A stretch of 64,000 nt of DNA from a bacterium (GCA_016712675.1 JADJQR010000001.1:3348001-3412000), one strand, 5' to 3'; shown: positions 42,945 through 52,531, counted from the stretch's first letter. A program made the numbers and translations. The notes: generated by a model from the sequence alone, not told the origin.

Positions 42945-44666
42945 TCAGCGCACGACCGTCAGTTTCCGGGCGTGCTCCCGGCCCGCCGAGGTCACCACGG
43001 CCAGGTACGTGCCCGCCGGGGCGGGTCGGCCGTCTTCGGCGCGTCCATCCCAATGGAAGCGGTGGCGGCCGGGTCCGAGGTGCCCCCCGAAGATCCGCCG
43101 GAAGCGGCGGCCCCGCGCATCATAGACGTCCACCTCCACGGCGGCGCCTGCCGTCATCGCGCAATCGAACCAGGTGCCGCCGTTGCACGGATTCGGCTCG
43201 ATCGAAACCAGCCTGCCACGCGGAGGCAGGGGCGGACCGGGAATCGTGTCCACATCGATCGTCCACGCGCGGGCTTCTCCGGCGCGTGCGGGGTTGCCGA
43301 CGACGATCCCGACCGAAGCCAGTCGACCGGCCGGAGTGCGCAGCACGACCTGCGCGTCGTTCTCGCGGTCCAGCCCGACCGATTCGAGCGACGCGCCACC
43401 ATCCACGTCACGCACATGGAGCGCCAGCGACAGGGGCCCGTCGTCCTCGTGCCCGTCGAACGTCAGCCGCAGCAGGCACTCGCCCAGGTCCTCGAAACCA
43501 CCCAGTTCCACCGGTGTCGCGGCAAGATGCGCCACGGTCCCCGTGATCCGCGCCGGGTAGCTCTCGGCCCGCGCGAAAACGTCACCCGTCGGATAGTCGG
43601 CCGCGTCGGCATAGCCCATCCCCACCACGGCGCGCTTGCCGACCACGTAGTTCCAGCCGGTGAAGCCCGCCCAGGCTGCGGCCAGCGAGGCACCGCGCGG
43701 CGCCAGCACCCCATCCCACGCGGCCAGGGGATCCTCGTCCGGCATGGTAGCGCGGCGTTCCCAGTAGTCGCGTATGACCGCATCGCCCCAGCGCGCGTTC
43801 AGCCAGATCGCGAACACGGCGTCATCGTACGAGCCCGTGCCACCCGGCCCGCTGTCCAGCGGCAACTGCGGCCGGCGGACCGGGCTGTCGCCCAGCAGGT
43901 AGTGGTGGTAGGCATTGACCAGGGGAAAGGTGCGCTCCTCGGCCCAGGTGGCGTCGAGTTCCGTCCAATTGCCCTCGCTCCAGCGGCTGCCGGCGTACTG
44001 GCTGCAGTGTCTGAACTCGTGGGCCGCCGTGACCTTCGCCGAACCGATGGCGTTGCCCTCGGGATCGTCGTTCGGCGGGAAACGACTGTAGGAGTTGTGA
44101 AGCACGATACGGGAGGTTCCGGCGCCGGGGTCGACCGGCACCGTATAGCCGTAGTAGTGCATGCGGCGGAACGAGACATCGATGGGGCCGCCCGGCGGGG
44201 CGCGGAAGCCGAACTCCCCGATCGCGAGGTCCCAGGACTCCTCGAGGTACCTGGCGATGTGGGCGACGAAGTCGGGCACGCCATCCTGCGGGTCGTCGTC
44301 GGCGCTGGGCACCGCGTTGTCGCCCGTTGCGAACCAGCCCAGGCGGAAGTGGCCGCCCGGGCTGAGCAGGGTGTTCTCATCGCTGACATACGCAAGGAAG
44401 TCGTCGATCGTGCTGACGGTCCCTGGTGAGAGACCCGGACGCTGCTCGAGATACTCGCGCACCTGAGACGTGCCGCAGCCGGCGTCGTCCATCGGCCCGC
44501 CCTCGCCGGCGCCACCGTCGAACGCGGCGCGGAAGCGGTCGAGCAGCCCCTGTCCGGCATCGAGGGGCACGGCGGCACCCGCCGCCGGCGGGGCCGCCAG
44601 GACGGACGGCAACAACGCCGCCAGCAGTGCGGCAGCCAAACTCGCCCTGACTTCGAGCGGGCACAT
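42945..44666 (-). CDS. Secreted HExxH metalloprotease candidate (MXAN_6640-like) with FlgD-type C-terminus
   Basis: 573 residues. Signal peptide at 1-31. The zinc motif HEFRH (His216-His220) sits in VTAAHEFRHCSQY, followed by WTELDATWAEE, whose Glu could be the third ligand. DGVPDFVAHIARYLEESWD upstream is typical of this MXAN_6640-type family. The C-terminus is a FlgD-like module: NPCNGGTWF, YDARGRRFRR, HWDGR and the tail KLTVVR. NPCNGG is a weak version of the usual NPFNP. Probably exported; substrates are unknown. Confidence 0.87.
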   Translation of the reverse strand: MCPLEVRASLAAALLAALLPSVLAAPPAAGAAVPLDAGQGLLDRFRAAFDGGAGEGGPMDDAGCGTSQVREYLEQRPGLSPGTVSTIDDFLAYVSDENTLLSPGGHFRLGWFATGDNAVPSADDDPQDGVPDFVAHIARYLEESWDLAIGEFGFRAPPGGPIDVSFRRMHYYGYTVPVDPGAGTSRIVLHNSYSRFPPNDDPEGNAIGSAKVTAAHEFRHCSQYAGSRWSEGNWTELDATWAEERTFPLVNAYHHYLLGDSPVRRPQLPLDSGPGGTGSYDDAVFAIWLNARWGDAVIRDYWERRATMPDEDPLAAWDGVLAPRGASLAAAWAGFTGWNYVVGKRAVVGMGYADAADYPTGDVFARAESYPARITGTVAHLAATPVELGGFEDLGECLLRLTFDGHEDDGPLSLALHVRDVDGGASLESVGLDRENDAQVVLRTPAGRLASVGIVVGNPARAGEARAWTIDVDTIPGPPLPPRGRLVSIEPNPCNGGTWFDCAMTAGAAVEVDVYDARGRRFRRIFGGHLGPGRHRFHWDGRAEDGRPAPAGTYLAVVTSAGREHARKLTVVR

Positions 44667-44734
44667 CGGCAGCGGATTCCCCCCGGTGTGGCGGAAGACC
44701 TGCGGGTGCGCCGCGGGATCTCCAGATCCGTTCC

Positions 44735-44740
44735 ATTATC
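44735..44740 (-). promoter_or_regulatory. Candidate -10 for the HExxH protease gene
   Basis: Minus strand GATAAT followed by GGA, as in the promoter before 28414. It lies about 70 nt before the start codon. No -35 is seen. Confidence 0.3.
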
Positions 44741-44831
44741 CGTGCGCGGGCGCCCCGCGGCCACCTAATTCGGCGCCGGACGAAGCCAGAGGCGGCGACG
44801 AAGCGACGCGAGCCCGCGCTCGGCCGTTGCC

Positions 44832-46418
44832 ATGAGCCCCGGCATGTCCTACGATGGACGCATGTTCCCGCCAAGCTACGACTTGCCGCGCACCCAGCGC
44901 CGAACCTGTGCCGTCCTGCTGGTCTGCGGCGGATTGGTCTGCGCCGGATTGGTCGCCACAGGCTGCCGCGAACCCCTGCCCCGGCCCGATGCCGACGCCG
45001 TCCCCCCGGAGCCCGCGATCCCGCATGCTGTCGTCGAGCGCGACCTGCGAGATCTGCGGGCCAGCGGGACGCTGCGGGTCCTGTTCCGCTACGATTCAAG
45101 TAACTACTTCCTGCACAAGGGCGGCCAGGCCGGTTTCGAATTCGAGTTGATGGAGCGTTTCGCCCGCGAGCGCAGCCTGACCATCAGCGCGGTCGTCACC
45201 GAACCGGGCGCCGACATCGTCTCGCTGCTGAACGACGGCACCGGCGATGTCGCCTGCGGCAGCCTGATGGCCGATCCCGACCACGAGCAGTGGGTGGCGC
45301 TCACGCGACCGACGAACTTCGCCCGCAAGGTCCTGGTCCTGCCGGCCGACGACGAGCGCAAGGATTCCCCGGCGGCGCTGACCGGCCTGACCGTCACGCT
45401 ACCGGCGCACGATCCGTTCGGGCGCGAGCTCCTGGGACTGTCGAACGCCGGCGGCTGGGGCCTGGCGCTGGGCACCACGCCGCCGGGACTCGATCCGGAG
45501 GACCTCGTGGCCGAGGTCGCGCGTGGCCGCCTGGACGCCGCCGTCGTGGACGACCTGGTGGCCCAGGCGGCGCTGACCTATCGGGACGATGTGCGCATCG
45601 GCCTGGTCCTCGGCGACCGGCGGCCCACCGTTTGGTTCGTCAGACAGAACAGCCCCGACCTGCGGGCGGCGCTCAACGCGTTCCTGCGTGGCCACCTGAG
45701 CATCGACGCCGACGGGCGCGAACGCCGCAGCCACGACTACGCGTCGCTGCACGAACGCTATTTCGAGGATCCCCGCTCGATCCGCCAGTTCCGCGCCTCG
45801 CACCTGAGGCCGGACCTCGGCGGCGTGATCAGCGGGTACGACGACATGATCCGTGCGCGCGCGGCAGAATACGGCATCGACTGGCGCCTGGTCGCCGCCC
45901 TGATCTACCAGGAATCCAGGTTCGAGCCGGAAGCCAGGAGCATCGCCGGCGCCCAGGGCCTGATGCAGGTGCTGCCGTCGGTGGCCGGCGCGCAGGCCGA
46001 CAGCCTTCTGGACCCGCGGGCAAACCTGACGGCGGGCATCCGCCTGCTGCGCACGATCCACGATGCCTACGACTACTGCGACTCGGTGGACCGCTGGTGC
46101 TTCACGCTGGCCGAGTACCACGCCGGCCCGAGCCGGATCGCCGACGCCCGGCGCCTCGCCATCGAGCAGCGGCGGGACCCGAACCGCTGGGAGGGCTCGG
46201 TGGCGGTCACGCTGCCGAGGCTGGCCGATTCGACCTGGGCGGGCAGGATCGCCTCCAGGCCGTTTCCGGGCGGGCGCACCGTGCGCTACGTGAACCAGAT
46301 CCTCAATCGAGCCCGGCTCTACATGCAGGTGGTGCCGCTGGAGGCCGCGGCCGCCGATACGGCCGACGCCTCCGGCCAAGGTGCCGATGATCCCGCGACA
46401 TCGCTCGCGTACCCGTAG
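44832..46418 (+). CDS. MltF-like membrane-bound lytic transglycosylase with solute-binding domain
   Basis: 528 residues from the first ATG; in-frame ATGs at 44844 and 44862 are equally plausible, and the last gives the best signal peptide. The lipobox LVATGC puts lipid on Cys45. Residues 70-310 form a periplasmic solute-binding (family 3) domain, and 330-490 an SLT domain with catalytic Glu361 in LIYQESRFEPEARS, followed by GAQGLMQVLP and AEYHAGPSR. The enzyme cleaves peptidoglycan with 1,6-anhydro product formation. It is followed 9 nt later by a beta-barrel gene. Confidence 0.88.
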   Translation: MSPGMSYDGRMFPPSYDLPRTQRRTCAVLLVCGGLVCAGLVATGCREPLPRPDADAVPPEPAIPHAVVERDLRDLRASGTLRVLFRYDSSNYFLHKGGQAGFEFELMERFARERSLTISAVVTEPGADIVSLLNDGTGDVACGSLMADPDHEQWVALTRPTNFARKVLVLPADDERKDSPAALTGLTVTLPAHDPFGRELLGLSNAGGWGLALGTTPPGLDPEDLVAEVARGRLDAAVVDDLVAQAALTYRDDVRIGLVLGDRRPTVWFVRQNSPDLRAALNAFLRGHLSIDADGRERRSHDYASLHERYFEDPRSIRQFRASHLRPDLGGVISGYDDMIRARAAEYGIDWRLVAALIYQESRFEPEARSIAGAQGLMQVLPSVAGAQADSLLDPRANLTAGIRLLRTIHDAYDYCDSVDRWCFTLAEYHAGPSRIADARRLAIEQRRDPNRWEGSVAVTLPRLADSTWAGRIASRPFPGGRTVRYVNQILNRARLYMQVVPLEAAAADTADASGQGADDPATSLAYP

Positions 46419-46427
46419 GAGATCCGC

Positions 46428-47657
46428 TTGCATCCCTACCCCTCCGCGGCAAACCGGCCGGCGGCCCCTCGGTCGCCGTCCGGGGCGGTCGCGCTCGCCC
46501 TGGCCGCCATGCTGTTGGCCGTGCCCGCGTCGGCAACGCCAACGCGGCACGCGGCGCTGGGGGCCGTCGACGGGCTCGAGGACGATGCGTCGTTTTTCCG
46601 CTGGCCGGGTGCCGCTCGGGACCACGCCGGCCGCGTGTGGGTCGACAGCGGGATCGTGGAACCGGGTGAGGGCTGGACCGCCAACGGCGCGCTGCCGCGC
46701 ACGGGACCGGCGTTGGCCCTGGCCTGGGACGGCGGCCGCGGCTGGACGGCAGGCTTCGCCGCCCATGTGCGCGCCGCGGACGCCGACCACGTCGGGCTGC
46801 ATCGGGACGGTCCCGGCGCCTCGTTCACCTGGCTTCTGGCGCGCACGATCGGCGACGTCGATGTCGGCGCGACCTGGCGCAGTGCTAGCGGCGGGTGGAC
46901 CTCCGACGTCGATGCCCGCGACGAGTTCGAGCACCGTCGCGATGACATCGGACTGGGCGCACGGCTGGACCTTTCCGGGCGTGCGTTCCTGGATCTGGCC
47001 GGTGATGTCCGCCGCCAGGTCAACCGGATGCAAGGGCCGGGCGATCCGCCGGCCTGGGACGCGGGCGAATCGGTGTCGGCGCGCTCCTGGAGCGCGCGGG
47101 CCCGCCTGTTCGTCGAACTGCGGCCCTCGGCGGTTCTGTCGCTCGTCGCCGAGCGCCTGCGCGAGGACTTCACGGGCCCGATCGCGGGCGAAGCCTGGGA
47201 ACGCGACGCCGCCCTGGCGCATGACAACCGCCTGACGCGCCTGGAAGCCACGCTGTGCCACCTGCCGGATCCCGACCGCTTGCTGGCCGCGACGTTGTCG
47301 TGGGCGCGCGCGGCCACCGCGCACGACGCGGTGGCCGGCGCGGCGGCCGCGACCGGCGACGAAGACGTGCGCGCGCTGGGGCTGGGGTTGTCGGCCGAAC
47401 AGCGCCTGAACTGGTGGCTGAGCCTGCGCGCCTCGATCAGTATGACCGACCTGACACGCCGACGCACATCCGGCGACGGTCTGGGCGGGCTGCCGGAGCG
47501 ACCGGTGACGGCGGCCGCCGGGCTGGGCCTTCATCTGGGCGCCTGGGGCGCGGACCTGGCCGTGGGCAACACCGGACTGCCGGCGCCCTGGCGCTGGCTT
47601 GCCGGAGCACCGGACCGCACGCCGTGGCTGCGGGCCACGTTCCACCACGATTTCTGA
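46428..47657 (+). CDS. Predicted outer-membrane beta-barrel protein
   Basis: 409 residues from TTG at 46428; AGGAG (46417-46421) overlaps the upstream stop codon and fits the start. Signal peptide to about residue 36 (ending ASA). The rest alternates in beta-barrel style, with many Trp/Arg pairs and a C-terminal Phe (FHHDF). The N-terminal phrase HAALGAVDGLEDDASFFRWPG recurs in my memory of barrel proteins of this lineage, but I cannot name the family. It probably belongs to one operon with the transglycosylase and the transporter. Confidence 0.75.
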   Translation: MHPYPSAANRPAAPRSPSGAVALALAAMLLAVPASATPTRHAALGAVDGLEDDASFFRWPGAARDHAGRVWVDSGIVEPGEGWTANGALPRTGPALALAWDGGRGWTAGFAAHVRAADADHVGLHRDGPGASFTWLLARTIGDVDVGATWRSASGGWTSDVDARDEFEHRRDDIGLGARLDLSGRAFLDLAGDVRRQVNRMQGPGDPPAWDAGESVSARSWSARARLFVELRPSAVLSLVAERLREDFTGPIAGEAWERDAALAHDNRLTRLEATLCHLPDPDRLLAATLSWARAATAHDAVAGAAAATGDEDVRALGLGLSAEQRLNWWLSLRASISMTDLTRRRTSGDGLGGLPERPVTAAAGLGLHLGAWGADLAVGNTGLPAPWRWLAGAPDRTPWLRATFHHDF

Positions 47658-47687
47658 GCCGCCGCCGGCCCGCCCGGGAGTGCGCCG

Positions 47688-48446
47688 TTGCCCGAGACGA
47701 TCTTCACCAGCCTCCCGCAGTACCTGCTGACCTCGTTGGTGCTGGTCGTGGCGCAGGTCATCTACGTGCTGTTCGGGTTCGGGTCGGGGCTGACGGCGGT
47801 CGGCTCGCTGGCCCTGCTCTTTCCCGAGATCAAGGACGTGGTCGTCCTGCTGCTGCTGGTCAACCTGCCGGCCGAGGTGCTGGTGGCGTGGGGCACGCGT
47901 CATGCGCTGCGCTGGCGATCGCTGCTGGGGCTCGGCGCGGGCGTCGTGGTCGGCATCCCGATCGGCGCGCGCCTGCTCAGCCGCGGCGACCCGGCCATCG
48001 TGCTGACGGCACTGGGGTGGTTCCTGGTCGGCGTCGGCCTGATCTTCCTGCGCCTGCCGCGCGGCGGTCGCGTGCAGCCGCCGGCTTGGGCTGCGCCGCC
48101 GACTGGTCTTGCCTCCGGCCTGTTGACCGGCCTGTTCGGCACCGGCGGCCCGCCGGTCATCATCTGGTATCACCTGAGCGCGGCCGACAAGACGGCGTTC
48201 CGCGGCCACCTCATGACGATCTTCCTGCTGATGACCGTGGTCCGTGTGCCCAGCTACGTGGCGACCGGCCTGGTGACGGCGCCGCGCCTGTGGTCGGGCC
48301 TGGCCGTGCTGCCGGCCACGCTGCTGGGCGCCTGGCTGGGTCACCGCCTGCACGTCCGTATCGGCGAGCGGCTCTTCCAGGTGCTGGTCTGCGTGCTGCT
48401 GGTGCTACTGGGCGCGATGCTGCTGCTGAAGCCGCACCCGCACTAG
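47688..48446 (+). CDS. TauE/SafE (TSUP) family membrane transporter
   Basis: 252 residues from TTG at 47688 with GGGAG upstream. About eight membrane segments. The two half-repeat motifs are FGFGSGLTAVGS (about 28-39) and GLFGTGGPPVIIWY (about 146-159). The family moves sulfite, sulfonates or other organic anions across the inner membrane; the substrate is not evident. It is last in the 44832 operon, and its stop lies only 5 nt from the convergent stop at 48452. Confidence 0.9.
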   Translation: MPETIFTSLPQYLLTSLVLVVAQVIYVLFGFGSGLTAVGSLALLFPEIKDVVVLLLLVNLPAEVLVAWGTRHALRWRSLLGLGAGVVVGIPIGARLLSRGDPAIVLTALGWFLVGVGLIFLRLPRGGRVQPPAWAAPPTGLASGLLTGLFGTGGPPVIIWYHLSAADKTAFRGHLMTIFLLMTVVRVPSYVATGLVTAPRLWSGLAVLPATLLGAWLGHRLHVRIGERLFQVLVCVLLVLLGAMLLLKPHPH

Positions 48447-48451
48447 CGTTC

Positions 48452-50587
48452 TCAGGGCCGGATGCGGCTCTCGTCGAGAAGTCGGCAGCCTTCCATGAGG
48501 ATCGATTCCAGCGGCAGCCCGATGTTGGGCGCGGGGAACTCCGACTCCGGCTGCACGGCGAACGCCCCGTCATCCTCCCAGGCGATGACACTGTAGACGG
48601 CGTCGGCGCCGCGCAGCGTGCCGCTGGCCGCATGCACCAGCTGGCCGCGGTCCAGGAACATCACCGCGCGCTCGCCGCCGGGACGCTGCAGGTCGATGCG
48701 CACGGACTTGAGGCTCTGGCTCAGCGTCTGCATGAGGTCGGTGAAGGCGAACGCGGTGAAGGCGGCCTGGAAGCTGCCCGGACGCGACGGAGACGAAGGG
48801 ACTCCGCCGGGAGCACCGGACGCCGACGCACGCAGCGCCTTGCGCAGGCGTGCGGCCACCAGTTCCAGGTCGCGCGGCAACGCGAAGACGTCGTCGAAGC
48901 CGGCATCGAACAGCGTCAACAGCCGCGCCGGGTCGGCCTCGCCGGTCAGGGCGAACACCGGCAGGCGCGTGCCCGCGGCCAGGCGTTCGCGCGCCCGCAG
49001 GATCTCGTGCGGGAAGCTCCCCTCGTGCACGAGCACGGCCGCCGGCGCCTGCCGGGCGCACAACTCCGCCGCCTCATCGAGCGTCCGCAGCACCAGGGTG
49101 CGGTACCCGAGATGCCCCAGGCGAGCCCCGAGCTGCCGCAGGGTCCGGTCATCGCCACCCACCACGAGCAGTTGCTGTCCGGCGCCCGCGACGAGTTCGT
49201 CCTCGGTGCGCGCGAGTACCTGGAGGTAGCGTTCGACGATCTCCGGACGCGCCAGTTGGCCGCCGCGGGCGCGCAGCGAGGCGTTGCGGTTGGCGGTGTG
49301 CGCCTCGCCCACGCCGGCCACAGCCGCGGAGCGCTGGTGATGGTGCCAGACCAGGGCCAGCACCTGGGCCGCCTGCGCCGTCTCGGGGTCGTTACGGCCG
49401 AATTCATCCAGGTTCACGCGCCCGCCCAGCAGCTGGCGCATTGCCGCCAACGCCGCGTCGACGCGCCAGGGGAAGGCGACGGCCGTTGCGGTGCCCAGCG
49501 TGCGGGACCAGTCGATGCCGGTGCCGTCGTCGGCCAGGAGCGCCTCGACGTTCGCGGCAGGGGGCGCCGCCGGGGCCAGCAGGAGCGCGGCCACTTCCAG
49601 CCCGTCGATCGCCAGGAGTTCGAACCCGAGCGACTCGCCGAGCGCGCGCGCGTCACGCCGCAAGAGATCATAGGCCGGCGGCTGCGGCTGGCCTTCGCCA
49701 GCCTGCTCCGCAATCAGCTGAAGGGCGCCCAACAGGCTCCTGCGCAGCGCCGGGTACGGCGCGACCGTGTCCAGCAGGGTCTCGCCGATCTGCCCCAGCC
49801 GCGTGACCGGCGGCTGTGACACACCGGTCGCGACGGCGGGCACCCGGTCGCGCCAGGCCGTCGCCATGTCCTCGGCCAGGAGCACGTGCCCAACGTCGCC
49901 GCGCGCCAGCAGCGCGCCGGCCTGGACCGGATCCGCGGCGACGACGAGCGTGCGGCCCTCGCGCTCGAACAGCGGGGCCAGGAAGCTGGCCAGGAAGGAG
50001 CGCCCGGTGACCAGCAGCACCGAGCGATCGGCAGGTGCGGCGGTCTCCGCGGAATCGCCTGCCGTGGCCGCCTCCGTCTCTTCCGCGCCGGCGAACAGCT
50101 CCGGCAACTCGATCAGGCGACGGGGGCCATGCAGCGCGTCGCCATCGAGCCCCGCACCGACCAACAGCTTCTCGAGCGTCACCTCGGGGATGACGCACAC
50201 CTCGAGTTGGCGACAACGCAGCAGCGCGCGCACCTGGCCGATGGCCGTCGAGTCGCGCGGGTCCACGGCGGCCAGGGACAGCGTCCCCGATTCCTCGTCG
50301 AGCGACAACGGCAGCACCAGGTGCTGGCGCGTGAAGCCCTCGGGCAATCGGCCCACCAGATCCGGTGATGGCCGATGTCGCGCCAGGTCGAACGCGGGCA
50401 CGCCGAACTGCACGGACAGCGCCCGGCCGAGCTGCTCCTCCGTGACGTGTCCATCGTAGACCAGGTGCGTGCCTAGCCGCCCGCCCAGGCCCTGCTGCTT
50501 GCGCAGGGCCTGCGCCACCTGTTCCGCCGTGGCGAAGCCCAGGCGGATCAGGATCTGGTCGAGGCGTTCCGTGCGTGCGTTCGTCAT
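48452..50587 (-). CDS. MshEN / pseudo-receiver / DUF4388 regulatory protein
   Basis: 711 residues. Residues 1-145 are a GspE/MshE N-terminal domain (LDQILIRLGFATAEQVAQAL, LGRALSVQFGVP), a c-di-GMP-binding fold in relatives. Two receiver-like folds follow: about 190-245 (SVLLVTGRSFLASF) and about 462-580 (LLVVGGDDRTLRQLGARLG, VLVHEG, VFALTGEADP). In the second the phosphorylated Asp is replaced by His. The C-terminal 110 residues are a DUF4388 (PatA-like) domain with FTDLMQTLSQSLKSVRI and GQLVHAASGTLRG. It starts 1 nt after the pilT stop, so it likely tunes pilus retraction or twitching. Confidence 0.85.
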   Translation of the reverse strand: MTNARTERLDQILIRLGFATAEQVAQALRKQQGLGGRLGTHLVYDGHVTEEQLGRALSVQFGVPAFDLARHRPSPDLVGRLPEGFTRQHLVLPLSLDEESGTLSLAAVDPRDSTAIGQVRALLRCRQLEVCVIPEVTLEKLLVGAGLDGDALHGPRRLIELPELFAGAEETEAATAGDSAETAAPADRSVLLVTGRSFLASFLAPLFEREGRTLVVAADPVQAGALLARGDVGHVLLAEDMATAWRDRVPAVATGVSQPPVTRLGQIGETLLDTVAPYPALRRSLLGALQLIAEQAGEGQPQPPAYDLLRRDARALGESLGFELLAIDGLEVAALLLAPAAPPAANVEALLADDGTGIDWSRTLGTATAVAFPWRVDAALAAMRQLLGGRVNLDEFGRNDPETAQAAQVLALVWHHHQRSAAVAGVGEAHTANRNASLRARGGQLARPEIVERYLQVLARTEDELVAGAGQQLLVVGGDDRTLRQLGARLGHLGYRTLVLRTLDEAAELCARQAPAAVLVHEGSFPHEILRARERLAAGTRLPVFALTGEADPARLLTLFDAGFDDVFALPRDLELVAARLRKALRASASGAPGGVPSSPSRPGSFQAAFTAFAFTDLMQTLSQSLKSVRIDLQRPGGERAVMFLDRGQLVHAASGTLRGADAVYSVIAWEDDGAFAVQPESEFPAPNIGLPLESILMEGCRLLDESRIRP

Positions 50588-50588
50588 C

Positions 50589-51674
50589 TCACGTATGCAC
50601 CGGCGTCGGCCGCGTTTCGCTGCGCGCGCGCTGGGCCAGGCTGGCCGGCTCGGCCGCGTAGCGGACGGCCTCGTCGGTGGTGATCACGCCCTCGGCGATC
50701 ATCTGCCCGAGGTGCTGGTCCAGCAGCTGCATCCCTTCCTTGCGCGCGGTGGTCATCGCGTTGTTGATCAGGTGGCTCTTCTGCTCGCGGATCAGGTTGC
50801 GGATCGCCGGATTGCCGACCAGGATCTCCAGCGCGGCCACGCGACCCTTCTTGTCGGCACGTCGCACCAGCTGCTGCGAGCAGACACCCACCAGCACCTC
50901 GGAGAGCATGTGCCGGATCTGCGTCTGCTGGTTGCCCGGGAACGGATCCACGATGCGGCTGATGGTCTGCGCGGCCGAGCGCGTGTGCAGCGTGCCGAGC
51001 ACGAGCTGACCCACCTCGCTTGCCGTCAGCGCCAGCGAGATCGTCTCCAGGTCGCGCATCTCGCCGACCAGGATGACGTTCGGGTCCTCGCGCAGCGAGG
51101 CACGCAGGGCCGACGCGAAGGTCGCACAGTGCTCGCCCACCTGGCGCTGGTTGATCAGGCAGTTCTTGTTCGGGTGGATGAATTCCAACGGGTCTTCCAG
51201 CGTGATGATGTGGCCGTGCAGCGTCTCGTTCAGGTGGTTGACCATCGCCGCCAGCGTGGTCGACTTGCCCGAGTTCGTGGGCCCGGTCACCAGGATGAGC
51301 CCCGAGCGCGCGGTCAGCATGTTCTTCAGGACCGCCGGCATGCCCAACTGCTCGAGCGTGGGCACCTCGTTGGGAATGATACGGAAGGCGGCCGCCAGCC
51401 CCGGGTATTTCTTGTAGACGTTGATGCGGAAGCGGGCCACGCCCGGCAGCGTGTACGCCAGGTCCAGGTCGCCATGGGACTCGAGCACCTCGATCTGCGC
51501 CTCGCTCAGGAGCTCGTAGATCGTGATCCGCAGTTCCTCCTCGGACAGCGGGCGATGCTCCCCACGCTGCAGCACCCCGTTGATGCGCAGCATCGGCTCG
51601 CAATTCGCGCTCAGGTGCAGGTCCGAGACGCTGTACTCCTGCATGATCCTCAGGAAGGCGTCGATACGGGGCAT
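50589..51674 (-). CDS. pilT: Type IV pilus twitching ATPase PilT
   Basis: 361 residues, the normal length. Walker A is GPTNSGKST near residues 131-139, the Asp box is TLEDPLEFIH, Walker B is ILVGEMRDLETI and the His box is LGTLHTRSAAQTI. The PilT C-terminal signature appears as AIRNLIREQK. The hexameric ATPase depolymerises pilin and powers retraction at the inner membrane. No pilB, pilC or pilin gene is in the window. It is coupled to the MshEN/DUF4388 gene downstream. Confidence 0.95.
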   Translation of the reverse strand: MPRIDAFLRIMQEYSVSDLHLSANCEPMLRINGVLQRGEHRPLSEEELRITIYELLSEAQIEVLESHGDLDLAYTLPGVARFRINVYKKYPGLAAAFRIIPNEVPTLEQLGMPAVLKNMLTARSGLILVTGPTNSGKSTTLAAMVNHLNETLHGHIITLEDPLEFIHPNKNCLINQRQVGEHCATFASALRASLREDPNVILVGEMRDLETISLALTASEVGQLVLGTLHTRSAAQTISRIVDPFPGNQQTQIRHMLSEVLVGVCSQQLVRRADKKGRVAALEILVGNPAIRNLIREQKSHLINNAMTTARKEGMQLLDQHLGQMIAEGVITTDEAVRYAAEPASLAQRARSETRPTPVHT

Positions 51675-51763
51675 GGCCGTCCCTGTCGTCGGGTCCGTCG
51701 AGCGTCGGCGCAGACTCTCGGGGCCAACGTTGCAAATTCCGTGCCCTCCGGTCGCTTTAGGAA

Positions 51764-51782
51764 CCTGTTGTCAGGAAACAGG
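51764..51782. repeat. Small inverted repeat upstream of pilT
   Basis: CCTGTT (51764-51769) and AACAGG (51777-51782) around a GTCAGGA loop, 90 nt before the pilT start in a 185-bp gap. It may be an operator or a weak hairpin. Confidence 0.3.
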
Positions 51783-51859
51783 ATGGAATCGTAGAGGGCG
51801 CACCGGCAGCGGCGCCGGGAACGCTCACTGACCACCGGGAGATCAGAGGGGACCGAAGG

Positions 51860-52531
51860 TCAGAAGGCGATGGCGGCCGTGAATTGCCAGTGTGTCAGGC
51901 GGGTGCCGTCGCGCGGCTCGTCCACGCCGGGCAGCGGATCCTCGTATTTCGCAGCCGCCGGGCGGGTACCGGTCGGATCCGGCACAAGTTGGCCGCTCAA
52001 GCCCCGGCAGTAGCGAGCCTCCAGACCGAACGGACCCGACCGCCACGATAGACCCAGATGGAGAGCGAAATCCAGGTCCCTGTAGCCCCACGCCTCCGAG
52101 GGTACGCCGGGGAACGACGACCATTCCTCGGACAGTTTGAGCCCCGCCGAGAGCCCGGCCCGTGGGCGCGGCAAGAACCAGGGCATGGCAGCCAGTTCGA
52201 GCATGACGACGGGCTGGGCGACATGCAATGTCACCTCCGCGTCGGTCAGCCGGAAGCCGGTCACCGGGTCGGAGAACCAGGTCGGCTGGGCGCCGCGCTT
52301 CTGCACGTACTCGAGGGCGTACACCAGATCGACCCCGACCGGAGCCAGCGACGTCCGCGCGCCGACTCCCAGCACCAGCCCGCCGCGGTCCTCGTGCAGG
52401 CCCACGTCGGTCAGGGCCCAGCCGGCGGAAGCCTCCCAAACGGCCGCCTGCGCGGTACCGGCCGCCAGCGCCACGAGGATCACGACCGTCGCGGCGGCTG
52501 CCATCCCTCCGTACCCGCGGCGCACGCGCAC
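51860..52531 (-). CDS. Predicted outer-membrane beta-barrel protein
   Basis: 223 residues from GTG at 52531, which overlaps the DUF1684 stop (TAGTG) and has GGGAG 7 nt upstream. This start gives a proper signal peptide (MRVRRGYGGMAAAATVVIL...AQA), unlike the longer upstream frame. The mature part has amphipathic strands (GLVLGVGARTSL, GLSAGLKLSEEW, LHLGLSWRSGPFGLEARY) and ends in AAIAF with terminal Phe. No named family is recognised. Coupled to the DUF1684 lipoprotein, so the two may act together in the envelope. Confidence 0.75.
   Translation of the reverse strand: MRVRRGYGGMAAAATVVILVALAAGTAQAAVWEASAGWALTDVGLHEDRGGLVLGVGARTSLAPVGVDLVYALEYVQKRGAQPTWFSDPVTGFRLTDAEVTLHVAQPVVMLELAAMPWFLPRPRAGLSAGLKLSEEWSSFPGVPSEAWGYRDLDFALHLGLSWRSGPFGLEARYCRGLSGQLVPDPTGTRPAAAKYEDPLPGVDEPRDGTRLTHWQFTAAIAF

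Noticed and set aside
45829-46023. Short minus-strand frame inside the MltF-like gene
   Set aside because: Pro/Arg-rich, no ribosome site, wholly inside the SLT domain coding.
45399-48353. Open frame of 984 codons on the minus strand
   Set aside because: Covers three well-supported plus-strand genes and has no recognisable domain.
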